A DNA stretch of 64,000 bases from Pseudorasbora parva. Lineage: Eukaryota; Chordata; Actinopteri; Cypriniformes; Gobionidae. Position numbers and translations under genes: made by a program. Under the pieces are notes generated by a model that ran no database searches, was not told where the DNA came from, and saw only the letters and a list, made by a program, of their open reading frames with translations. This document shows, one piece after another, positions 12,800 through 24,127 of the stretch (the stretch's first letter is position 1; each line of letters opens with the position of its first letter). The stretch lies in the NCBI RefSeq assembly GCF_024679245.1, contig NC_090177.1, positions 22,758,450 to 22,822,449 on the forward strand, read 5' to 3'.

Positions 12800-15250
12800 T
12801 TTTCAGCCATTTCCATTTCTTATCATTTACATTAACTGGTTTTATTCAAGCCAAACTTATTATGAATCAACCTAAATTCACATCAAAGTAATTTGAAGGG
12901 TTGCATCAAATAGAAATTGATCTTTAAGGAAACAAGTGCATATCATCACATCATCAGTGTGTGCTGTTAACTTTACTAATTGGCCAGATTCCCCACATCT
13001 TGTGACATATGGAGGCCACGTCTGTCTGAATAGCTGATAAGCAACTGAACTGATGTGTGAGCCATAGCAAAAAAATCAAGAGATGGTCTTTCAGTCAGAC
13101 ATAATTTAGTATTAATTAACACTTATCCTACTGCTGTGAAATTTTCCTACTTTGTCCAAGCATAGTTTAAACGAAAAGCTTGAATGGAATAAAAGGTATT
13201 ATATTACACAGTCATCCAAAATCTTTGTAACAGGATAGGACAATGGAGGTGGGTTATTTAACTAAAAATAACACTCATCCTATTCCTGCCTGTATGACCT
13301 TTAATACTTCAGAAATGACTCATCATGAAGAGGAAGGCTGTGGTCTGAGACCCTTCCCTGAAGCCTCTCTCCCAGGCCTGGAAGAGGGGAGCACAGCCTG
13401 CCCTCTGCTGAGTGAGATACTGCTCATTGTGGACCGCAGCCAGACGTGTGAGTCAGAGAAAGTCGGCTGTATTTATCTATTGTAGAATGCTGCCTTATAC
13501 TTGAAATGGGATAAAACATTCAACTAGTGACAATGAAATATCAAATTAGTTTATTTTATATAAAAAATAAACAATGTCATTCAGTGTAATTGAAATAAAA
13601 GTAAATTAAGTAAAATACATGCAATTCTATATAAAATTATAAGTTATAATAAGACATGTGAGATAAAATGTGTTATAACGTACACTGTGGTATTATTTGC
13701 ATGCATTATAAATAAATGTTATTCCATAAATGTTGTCTGGGAAGAGAAAAAGCGAAATAATGAGCGATCCTCTGCAGTAAGATTATTCTCGGCTGCCACC
13801 TTGTGGCCAAAGAGTGAACAGTATTTTTTTCAAATAAGGCCTGGCTATAGGCCTACTATCAAATAAAAACAATACATACAACAACAAAAATAACAAACAA
13901 AAAAACTTTAAAAAGATTAAATTAGTCAGGGGGAAAGATAAATTCCCCACGTTTTATGTGTGTGTTTTTGTTTTTTTGTTTTTGTTTTTTGCAATAGAAC
14001 CGAGAATTCTTAGAATAGAGAAAAATACAAACACGAATAATAATATTAAATAATTAATTAAGAGTGTCTCAATCTTGTATTATTAAGTAATTTTATGTTG
14101 AGTATGTGTGTGGGCTATTCGGAACCTGACACTCGTGTCTCAAATCCAGTCAATCAACAAGTAACCCTACAACTGAGAAGCTGAAATGAGCAGTTTCTAT
14201 CCTCCTTAAATGGCATTCAACCTTCTGTAAATAATGGGGATTGAGTAAAGCACGGCTGAGGTAGTATTCAGTGTGCCTGGTGACCGCTATCACAGCGAGC
14301 TCAGGTGCTTTCACGAGACAATGCGCATTTGTTGTCATCTGCTCCCGCGTGCATGGATGAGTTCCGAGCACCGGCCCGTCAAATTCCCTCATTGTCTCCA
14401 GCCAGTAATGCTTTCTAGTGCCTCCGGCTCACAGGTAAAGATAACGACAGGACAAAGTGGGGCACATTCTCACAATACAGTACCTATGTTGACAGAATCT
14501 GTCGACATGTAGGCTACGCTATAACGTTTTTGGGTCAACTAACTGGGAATGACGAGCAGGCCCGCCTGAGGTTTTAAAGAAGAATGTGCTCTTTGGTTGT
14601 GTAAGATAAGTTTTACGCACTCAAACAATTTACACTGAAGACAGGTGCTTTTGTTTTGTTTTTTGGAATTTATCCTAAGTTGTTTGGTGACTTTACTAGG
14701 AACTGCAACATTATGGTTAATACCTGGAGGAAGTTCCAGTGGCAGTTGCTCAACTTGCGCAGGTTCTCCTGGAAGTGCAGCACGTACAACCCAGAAAGAG
14801 GATGAGGATGCGATCTTTGCTTTATGTGGTTGTTTAGTTCCTGGAATATTTGTCATGTGACTATCACTTGTCGAATGCAGCCAATAAAGAAAAATGTAGC
14901 CTATGTCATTTATGCTTTGAAAAGCAATTACTAATCTAAAAGCAAACTCACTGATAAAACATCCACTAGCTACAATTACATAAAATAGCTACTTAATACA
15001 TTTTGTCTGTCCTTATTTGTAAATTTAGAGTAGGCCTACAATTTTTTGTTATCTAGGCTATCAATTTAAGATCATTTGAACATTTTTTTATGCTACAGAC
15101 ATCCCACCTCTCCCAGAAGGCCTGGGAGTCTCCCGAACATTGATAGCAGCGGCTTCCTGACGCCTACAAATAATATAGCCTATAGTTGCTGCATCTGTAT
15201 ATAGTAGGCAAAAAAAACTAAACAAAAAACAAACAAATACAGTATGTGAC
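12800..15250. other. Intergenic DNA, no gene recognised
   Basis: AT-rich with one unique block at 13320-13480 and another at 14150-14420. A CTCF-type motif (minus strand) lies at 13793-13806. T-rich tract at 13961-13990. Open frames here are short and unsupported. Confidence 0.4.
13793..13806 (-). promoter_or_regulatory. CTCF-type motif
   Basis: CCACAAGGTGGCAG on the minus strand fits the vertebrate CTCF core CCASNAGRKGGCRS at every position. Occupancy unknown. Confidence 0.4.
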
Positions 15251-15269
15251 CAAATAAGTAGACTATGTC

Positions 15270-15730
15270 TAAATTTACAGTGCTCGTAAAAGTGTAGGCA
15301 AAAAATATCCGGATGACCTATAGATGACTTCTTCTGGTGAGATTCTGAAGTGTGCATTCGATGAACACTTTACTGTCCCATGAGGCCACGGGAAACGATT
15401 TATGAATGGTAGTGAAGCGACCTACACTGAATATAATGACAAACTGGCGTAAGGATTACATTCATAGTACACACACTCAAACTTATATAGAACGTCCTAC
15501 TTTTTAGCTGCAGTAAATACTTTTTCAAAATTTCAAAGAGAGAGAGAGCATGTTTCCACCTGATATTAAGATGCGTTTTCGGTGAACCGATCACAAGTGG
15601 TCAGTCAAGACACTGGTTGCAGGCTATCACGTGTTGCATCTTCTTTGACCACTTGATTTTGTGGAACCTTTGTGTCTTTTTTTCCAATCTCAGCTACGTC
15701 ACTTTTACTTTAGGTGCATGAAGAATTAAT
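15270..15730. repeat. Second copy of the 10.8-kb MITE plus an adjoining repeat
   Basis: 15270-15510 matches 10840-11060 (tactgtcccatgaggccacg, gattacattcata). From about 15555 a different repeat begins (cacctgatattaagatgcg...ccgatcacaagtgg). Both terminal repeats of the first element are lost. Confidence 0.7.
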
Positions 15731-18100
15731 CATTTTTGGTGGCTTGTGTGAATGAATATAATTTAATTTTAAAAGTTATATTTTGGAGTGGTTGTGCCAT
15801 CTTCCGGGAATTTGTTTTTGCAGGAAGGGATGTCTGCATACTTGATCAAACTAAATTCCATGTGACATTTATATTGTCAGAAAGACAAAAGTATAACTTT
15901 CTTTATAGAATTTATTAAAATAGACTGTTTGATTAAAATAGATAAGTAAGATCTGCTTTTGGCAGGTGGGACAAAAGGTTCATTTTAAACAGTGGTTCAC
16001 AATAAGGGGGTCTCTGCAAAGTTCCATGGGGGCCCGATTCTAAAATATATGTAAATTTAGTTATATTAACATAATCTTAAACACTTAAAATAAAAATGAC
16101 AACATTAAACTGAAAACAACATATTTTTTAGCTTATTTCTAGGTATCAGAGAGACAAAGACCAAGTTGCCCAAAAGCTACACAATTTAAGCTCAAGACAC
16201 TTAGCATGTAGCAACAATGAAAACAACTGACAAAGCTTCCAGAATAGACAAGGATAAATTTAATGATTTTTTTTTTTGAAGATGAAGAAATAGCATAACA
16301 CCGTCTATTGTCACGTGCGTAACTGAAGAGGAGATGCCATGCCATGCTTTGTTGAAAAACTGTCACTTGACCTGGGTGTTTCTATTTACAAGGGATTGAA
16401 AAGTCAGGCGATGAATAGTTGCAGCTGAAACGGCAGTACAATTAGAGAAGAAACACCACTGTATTAGCCACTGCTAAGTAGTCCAAACAGATCCCAATCT
16501 AAATCCCAGAAACGGATTTATTGGGCTTAATCCTGTTGATGAAAACAGAATCCCACCCGCGTTCAGACAGCCCACCGCCCCAGGTGCAATAAACTCACAA
16601 GACAAGGCTTTCCTCCCTCTGTCTCAGTAAAGCTTAGATGAATTGATAGTGTAGGACCTTGCTGGGCAGCGTGCCCGGTCTGTGGTTGGTTAATTGGCGG
16701 GGGGGGGGGGGGGTATGTTTCCTACAAAAGCTAGATTTAAATGTATAAAGGTCATGAATAATTAAAAGAGTGAATGCAAAGTGGGTTTTGTTGGTCTGAA
16801 TGTCAAGCAAACTTCTCACTTCAGAAAGTTACTTAAATAACACTCCTTCTGGGAAACAAAAGGGACTCCAAACACTACTGACTTGTTATTTGATTCATAG
16901 TCTTTGGTTCTCGCATAACATTTTTGCAATAAGCAAACAATAAGCTACAATTTGTCCTCTGATTCTGAGTTAGTGGAGACTTTTGTGAAGGAAAGGAGAA
17001 CAGAAGGTATGAGACACAGCTTAGATCTGTGTAGATAATGGGATAATGTGAGATCCGTTATCTTAATATCATAATGACTTAATAGCACTTTGCAAATTGG
17101 GCAGATTAGTTCATCCTACTGTCTACATTTATATTCTTGTTGTCTGTAAACAGGACCTCAGACCCCATTTGCCATATACAGCCTTGGACTAAACAGGAGC
17201 TAATGTGAGCAATTTCTACTCGTGTATATTCACGTTATTTGCTCAAATAGAAATCATTGATTTGATGGATTTGTTGCAAATGCATGATCTGGTTTCCTAG
17301 TGTCTTTTTATGTACTGTCCTAGTATAATATGCAGCACATGTTTTAAGCACTGGTGAGGAGTCGGACCATAGCGGCAGGGTCAAATGATCAAAATGTGGA
17401 CGTGTTCTGACTATGACATTAATACCTTGAGTGCCATGACTTGCTTCTAAGCAGTGGGAAAGAAGACCCTACATACACACATGATATCACAGCAGAAAGC
17501 TGGCAAGAGACACAATCATATGACCTCCAGTTTGAGTCCTCCACAGTGTCAGCTGATGGAATCTTTTTGACTGCAGGCAATACAATCCTTTGGCCTCCTC
17601 ACTAAAAATGCATGTACCAAAAACATAGTTAAATTGGATGTCAATGAATACTAACATGAAAGAATATACCTTTTATATAATTATAAAATGTTATTTTACA
17701 TGTATTTTGTGTATCCTTTTCTTGGGGGCGGGGGGGGGTTACATTTTATATAGATATATTTTATAAATAATTTTATTTGTGTGTGTTAAAAAAGGTTAAA
17801 TTTATTTTTTGCTGCAAGAATATGAATCTTTACTTTTTTTTTCTTTATGTGAACAATTTATGTTGTAAAATATTTTTTTATAATAAAAACTCTTAAACTA
17901 AAGCTGCCAAACCTCACAATAACTTTTTGTTACTAATGTGTAGGGTTTTTTTTTTCTACAACTGAGGAAAGGTTTTCATGATCAGTTATTCTTTTGAAAG
18001 ATTCTGTTGTGACTTCTTTATTACTAAATACAATAGTAATATATACTGTAGATTTTCTATCAGAACCTTGCCAATTAAGAAGCTATGGTGTATACACATT
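15731..18100. other. AT-rich intergenic DNA, little recognised
   Basis: 15990-16050 (ataagggggtctctgcaaag) looks like a degraded transposon end. Poly(G) at 16698-16713 and G-rich 17723-17740. No exon evidence. Confidence 0.4.
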
Positions 18101-18330
18101 TGTTTGGGGGTCTAGTGGAAGGTGTCACAAAGAGAGAGAGTGAGAGAGTACTGCGTGTATTACGTGATGTGTAACACTCTTCTATTTATAACAAATCATA
18201 GGGCCTGTGGTGTACCACTCTTATTTGGAAGGACACACTTCGAAGGGCATTCACTATACCTCTAACTACTGAAGTGGGGTGAAAGGCTAACTGGGACTTC
18301 TGCACTTCCATACCATTGAACAGGTACTGT
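18100..18330 (+). promoter_or_regulatory. perm1: Candidate perm1 promoter / non-coding first exon
   Basis: Contains CTATTTATAA at 18182-18191, a match to the MEF2 consensus YTAWWWWTAR that could also serve as a TATA-like element, and a plausible donor ACAG|gtactg (GT at 18323-18324). It is the only non-repetitive, motif-bearing stretch in the last 3 kb before the perm1 coding exon, and perm1 needs an upstream non-coding exon. Inference only. Confidence 0.25.
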
Positions 18331-18714
18331 ACACATTTCTGTTTTGAGTTTACTATTAGTTCAATAGAGGAAGTAGAATGAATGCAGCCGACTCTGCATA
18401 TAGTTAGTTCCCCTTGCCTTTTTAGCGGGAAAAAATTGTGCTTGATTGTATGTGTTGTATTGTGTACTGTAATGTGATTAATTAACAGTCACTTACCCAA
18501 TATAGTTTCTAAATCATTTTTTGTTTGAGTTTGAATTTTTAAATTTCTAATGTTTTCTGATTCTGAAATCATCTGAGCCCATATAACATAATATCCTTTA
18601 ATTTCTTTCATTTGTTCTATAATGATATAATAGAGCACAAAATCTGAAAAAATAATCAGATATGCAACAAAAAAATGACCATATTGAATGTATGCTATTT
18701 ATGCGTGGATCAAT

Positions 18715-19320
18715 GTATAAACAACCCGCACCCGACCGACGTTTTCACATAACCCGCCCACAACTCGGGCCGCAAAAAAGACAAAGAAAATATTGTACCC
18801 GACTCGCTTCCTGACCCGCATTTTTTAAAAGTAGTAAATGCTCGTCGTAGCGTCAATTTATTCATTTATTTAGTTTCATTTTCTTAACAATTAAGATGAT
18901 GCATGTGTTTATCCAGTCTAATTGAAGTATGCGTATCGGCCGACTTTCCAAACAAAAATCCTGCCCCCTCTCAGAAAATCAGTGGTGTAAAGTAACAAAT
19001 TACAAATAGTCTCGCTACTGTAATTAAGTAGTTTTTCTCAGGAATTGTACTTTTTTACGTAGTTTAAAAACAGTGTACTTTTACTTGAGTTCATTTTAAG
19101 TGCTGTATCGGTACTTTTACTGCACTATTTTCCCTAAGCCTGCCGTCGCTGCCGACGTGATTGGCTAAGATGAATAATCAGTCCTGTGTCTCCATGCGTC
19201 ACACATGTGACTCCCGTTAAATCAACCATAGCGACCAGTCTAGAATGAGAGGCACGAGCGCTTTATGAAAGGGGGTAAGTGCTGGCTACTGCATGATGAT
19301 GACTGAAAACGTCAAATCGC
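18715..19320. repeat. Two hAT-type repeat fragments
   Basis: 18720-18840 has clustered acccgcacccgacc/gacccgc motifs on one strand. From about 18980 cagtggtgtaaagtaacaaa resembles the CAGTGGTG end of hAT-derived MITEs in fish. Classes assigned by resemblance only. Confidence 0.5.
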
Positions 19321-19323
19321 CTC

Positions 19324-19805
19324 AAAGGGATACTTCACCGCTTTTTCATATTAAACAATGTTATTCCCTTAACCAAAACGTGTTGATACATACCTCTCAT
19401 CTCAGTGCGTGCACTTAATCGCACTGACACGCGGTGACATTCTGATAGCATTTAGCTTAGCCCACTAAGCCCAGTTCATTCACTATGGTACCAAACAGAG
19501 ATCAAGTTAGAAGTGACCAAACACCTCCACGTTTCCCCTATTTAAATACAGTTACACAAATATTTGAACGACCTATGATGACATAAAATAAAACTTGGCG
19601 CTTTTCTAAGCAGATTAAAAAGGAGAACTATAATGTATGGCGGAAGAGCACTTCTTCGTCGCAGTAAAAAGTCCCGGCTGAAGCATCCTCCCTCACATCT
19701 CCCCCTCCCCCCTATTGACAGAAATGAGAGAGGGAGGGAGAGATGTGAGGGAGGATTTTTCAGCCGGGACTTTTTACTGCGCCGAGTCGAAGTATCCCTT
19801 CAAAC
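19324..19805 (+). repeat. MITE with aaagggatacttc ends and internal hairpin
   Basis: Left aaagggatacttc and right gaagtatcccttc are inverted. The interior holds a hairpin of about 60-bp arms (gcagtaaaaagtcccggctg at 19660 against cagccgggactttttactgc at 19761). A second copy in the opposite orientation lies at 49925-50400. Confidence 0.8.
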
Positions 19806-19891
19806 AATTACTACAAATGAACCGCAGAATATTACATTTCCTAATACATGCATAAATGGTACGTATTCTGTTATCGCTGCACAAGCTCGCG

Positions 19892-19905
19892 GTGCCATCT
19901 GCTGG
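19892..19905 (-). promoter_or_regulatory. CTCF-type motif
   Basis: CCAGCAGATGGCAC on the minus strand, full match to the CTCF core. The identical 14-mer occurs on the plus strand at 27458-27471. Confidence 0.4.
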
Positions 19906-20200
19906 AAACACTTCATTTAGCTTTATTGTTTGCCAGGCTTCAAAGTGCATTAGGCATTAACCGATCGCACTGCTAGATTTGTGTCCCTTACATTGATTTT
20001 GTTTAACATGTAAACGCATTAAACCTGCTTTCTGTCAGCTTTCCGCAGGCACCCGATCATTTTGGATCAACCTGCGCATCACTGCTATTTATTGACAGTT
20101 GGATTAATTTAAAAAAACTTTTACAGCTTGAAATAATGGCAGTTATATGGCATTTGTAGTCTGTATTATGTTTTTAAAATGTGCAACAACTGAAAATTGA

Positions 20201-20412
20201 GGTAACACTATTTTACAGTGTCATTGTTACATGTTACATGTAGTTACTATATTAATAACTATAAATTATACATAATCACATGCAACTAAATCTAAACCAA
20301 ATTCCAGTCCTAACCCTAGACTAGAGTAAGTATACATATATTCATTATCATTACTCAGTACTTAAATGTATAATTACAGCGCAACAAAGACACCTTAAAA
20401 TAAAGTGTAACC
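20201..20412. repeat. MITE with ggtaacact...gtgtaacc ends
   Basis: ggtaacactattttacagtg at the left and taaaataaagtgtaacc at the right form inverted ends of a 0.2-kb element with no coding capacity. Confidence 0.7.
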
Positions 20413-20427
20413 AAAATGTATTTAAAT

Positions 20428-20697
20428 GTTTAGTTCACCCAAAAATGAAAATTCTGTAATCGTTTACTCAATCATTCACACAAATGAAGATATTTTTTAT
20501 AAAATCTGTATAAACTTTTGTAGTTGAGCAGCTGTCAAAAGAGGGACATAAATCACTTTACAATTTACAATCACAATTTTATTAAAAATATTTTTCTTTG
20601 TGTTTCAAAGAATTCTTGTGGGTCTAGAACAAAATGAGGGTGAGTAAATGATGAAATAATTAAAATGTTTAGATAAACTATCCCTTTAAAAGAAAAC
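20428..20697. repeat. MITE directly upstream of perm1 coding exon 1
   Basis: tttagttcacccaaaaatga at the left and tagataaactatccctttaa at the right belong to a common fish MITE whose ends read aaagggatagttcaccca. It lies about 100 bp before the acceptor of the first coding exon. Confidence 0.7.
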
Positions 20698-20802
20698 ATC
20701 CACTTTTTGTATTTTCAAGTATGTCTCTATTTTTGTGTAATTGCTTTGCCATACTATTTATTCATGTCACTGATTAATTCATGTTTCAATTATAGATTCA
20801 CG

Positions 20803-23800
20803 ATGGATGACTTTGAATACAGCGTGCACATCTCCGACCAAGACTGGAACTGTTTTTTTCAGGAGTGCGAGGACTGTGACCTGGTCTCACCAGTGCTTGC
20901 CAGCCGAGAAGACTCTGGTATGAGTGACATTGATGAGATGGGCTGCCACTTTCTAGACAGGACCCTGGCTGGAGACACAGCATCCACAGAGCCTGATCCA
21001 GACCTTCAGATTGATGGCCCGCCAGACTGTGAGGGCTCACCTGTGTATAATTACCTCAGCAAGTACGGAATACGTAGTCCAGAGCAGGTTCTCTCTGGCA
21101 GCGAGGAAGACTTGCACCTTCAGACTGTCAATCTGTTCTTTGAGCAGTTAAAAAGTGTCACAGAAAATGGACAGCCCTTGGAACAAAGCCACGTTGTCAA
21201 TTGGGGAAGTGAGGAGACAGGCCATCTGGAGGGTTTGATTGATAAGCAGGATATTCTGTCTTTAGATACTGGTCCATCTGGCAAAAATGAGGCCAGTCAT
21301 ATAGGTGAAATCACTAAGCAAGGTGTGGTTAATTCCTGGGGTGATATAGCCTCAGAAAAAGCTATAGGGTCTGTACCCACTTATGCACAAGAAGATGCAT
21401 CAAAGTCTAACCCTGAGCTACTCATTGGTGGGAAGTTAGTGTCAACTCCCCTAATTACAGTAAGAATGAAACAGGGAACATGTGATCTTAGCAAAGACTG
21501 TTATACCCGAAACAGTTCTGACTTAAAAGATTGTGCAATGAGTCAGATCTCAGTGTCACCTTCCAATCTCAGGAGAAAGAAAAGAAAGAAGAAGAGAAGT
21601 GTTGAGCCAGTAGAACCAGGATGTGAGGCTCAGATCCACATCCATCAAAGTGAATCAGAGGAAGAGAGATTCATTCAGGGGGAAGAGATGAGTAACCTTC
21701 CTGCAAATGTCTGGACGAAAGATAACATATCCCTTCAAAGCATTAAAACAACACAAAATATTGATCTTTTTCAGCCTAATGACATGTATGACTTGGATGC
21801 TTCAGCTGATTTGAAGTCATCAAAAAGCTTACAAGTATCTTTTACCAGTAATTTAGGCACAATACCTCCAAAGCCTGAAGTTGTACACACAAGATTTAAT
21901 ACTATTTCCAAAAGCATGCAAGACATGGCTATTTTAAACAATGGACAATTGAAAGCAGAAATCCCTCCATTATCCCAGATAGATAACATTCTGAATTTTC
22001 AAGAAGGTGGATTAAATATAACTGAATTGCTTCCATTTGATCCTTCTGAACATTTAGACAGCTGGACTGGTATTAGAGAGACCTTATCAGCTCCTTTAAG
22101 CGATAATTCTGGAGCAGGATGTCAGAGGAAATCCATATTATCTCCTAACATTTCCATTGCTGCTGATTCAACAGAGTCTCTTTTCTCCATAGTCCCGTTA
22201 AAATTGACTAAGGACAAAGATTTATCCTGTTTAGGAAATGAGACTGACTGTTCAGTATTTAAAAATGAACAACCCATGTCAAGCAAAGGGAATATGGTAG
22301 AAATTTCAGGCAAACAAAGCATGTTGTCTTTAACTCAGAACATGGATAGAGTAGAATCTTGTTCCGATAGAAATGGTCCAGAAACATTTACTTGTTCACA
22401 GGGTGCTCCTCAAAAACAGAAAGCATGCATTCAAGTGAACAGTAATATACCTGTAAGTGAGAATGATGCAAAAACTGAGAGACATATATCTGGTAATATT
22501 GATCATAGAACAGATGAAATTCATGTTCAAAGCCAAACTAAGAATAGTGATCCATTAACTGTAAATGCTTCACCCATAAAACTAGATTATTCAGATGAAT
22601 CAGGAAATAAGAGCAACATCAGTGCAAATGAGCTTGCTTTTTCAGCCAGTGGTGGACAACTATTTTGTGGCAAGTCCACCAAATCTAGTGAACACTTAAG
22701 TGGTCCTACACAAGATGTTTCAGAGTTGCCTCATAATACACTTGCTGAAATTAAGTGCACTTCCTCAGCTGAGTTGAAAAGTGAAGACAAAGATCTGGAG
22801 AGTGTTTCTCTTGATGCTGCAGAACATCTTCCATGCCCTGTGTATGCTATCTCATCCTTCTGGAATGAAATGGAGAAGCTAACCATCAATGACATATTGC
22901 GAATACGTCAAATTGGTAATGCCCAGCACACCAGTGTTTTGACCCAGCTGGAGGACGGTAGCATTGCTGACACTACAGATGCAGGAGACTCTGGTTACTT
23001 TACACAGCCTGATGACTCTAAGCCGGACCGCTTAAGTGGAGACATGTCTTATATGTCTGATCTAGATGAAGACCTTGCACAGCTTCAAACCCCATTTTCT
23101 TCAAAGCAAGAGGACGAGTCGTGTGAGTTCCCTAGCTCTTGTGGTGTGACGTGGGAGAATGAGCCAGATCCAGTGGTTGTGGGTGAAGAAATGGTGTTCA
23201 TAAGTTCGGAAAACACTCTTCCTGAAAATCTCTGCATGGCTAATGCTCAACAGTGTTTCAGAAGAATGTGTAAGAACATTAGTGTGCAGAACCTGCAAGC
23301 TCTAGATGCGCAACCAATCAGGCAAATACTGAGAAATGCCTCGATGAATTCGATCTATTCAGAGGTAGATGATTTTTTAGATCCGTTTTACCATGTGAAC
23401 ACTTCAGCCTCAAAGAGTTTGTCTGATGATGAAGAGGAAGTAGAAACCAGTGGTATCACGTTTTCTGAAATAATCCAGTATTTCTTTGGTGAGGATGAAC
23501 CTGAGCGTTGTGTGTCTCGTGCAGACAGCATAACTGCTTCGTACCTTGAAGGAACCAGTACTTCTCTGCCTGAGACGTATGACTATTTCTACTCAGAATT
23601 TGATTCTGGAAGCTTTGTTTGTCCAATTGTAGAAGAGTCAGGTGGAGATAAAATGGTTCCCATTTTCTCCTGCTCCCGCTCGGCTAACAGAAACCTTCAG
23701 TTCCCAGAGGCATATGACTATTTCTTCCCAGATTCCCCTGGGAATTCAGATGAAGATGATGAGAATGAGAACACTGTTATAAAGGTAGTGACACGGTATG

Positions 23801-24127
23801 ACCATAAATCTCCCAGCCATGATCCTGTTGACATGTATGAGCACTTTTATTCCGAAGATGAGAGTGACTTCTTCTGGACGAACCCTCTTTCACTTAGAAG
23901 AGTTCGACGCACAGGTTGTACCGTCCCTGAAGAGAAGACAGGTTCTGGGGAACTCGTCCCTGTAAAGACATTTCCCAAAGGAATCATTCAACCTATTAAC
24001 GCTTTGGGTCCTGATGGGAGCCCTTTTCCAGATTCCTTGCTCCTCAACCTGGAGAACCGCATTTTCCAGCAGCTGGCTGAGCAACAGAAGAAGCGTATGG
24101 AGATGCAGACAGTTGTTGCTGATCCAA
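20803..24127 (+). CDS. perm1: perm1 coding exon 1 (large exon)
   Basis: 3325 nt encoding residues 1-1108 plus the first base of codon 1109. The exon begins at 20796 after the acceptor tttcaattatag. The donor is AA|gtaaga with GT at 24128-24129. Open reading continues past the donor into a CGCA/CA microsatellite and ends at 24234, but that extension is intronic because the next exon restores the conserved C-terminus in phase. Confidence 0.95.

Noticed and set aside
19633..19920. 95-codon open frame
   Set aside because: It runs through the hairpin of a MITE that also occurs at 49.9 kb.
1..20000. HES4 orthologue upstream of perm1
   Set aside because: No bHLH or Orange-domain coding sequence was recognised in any frame.
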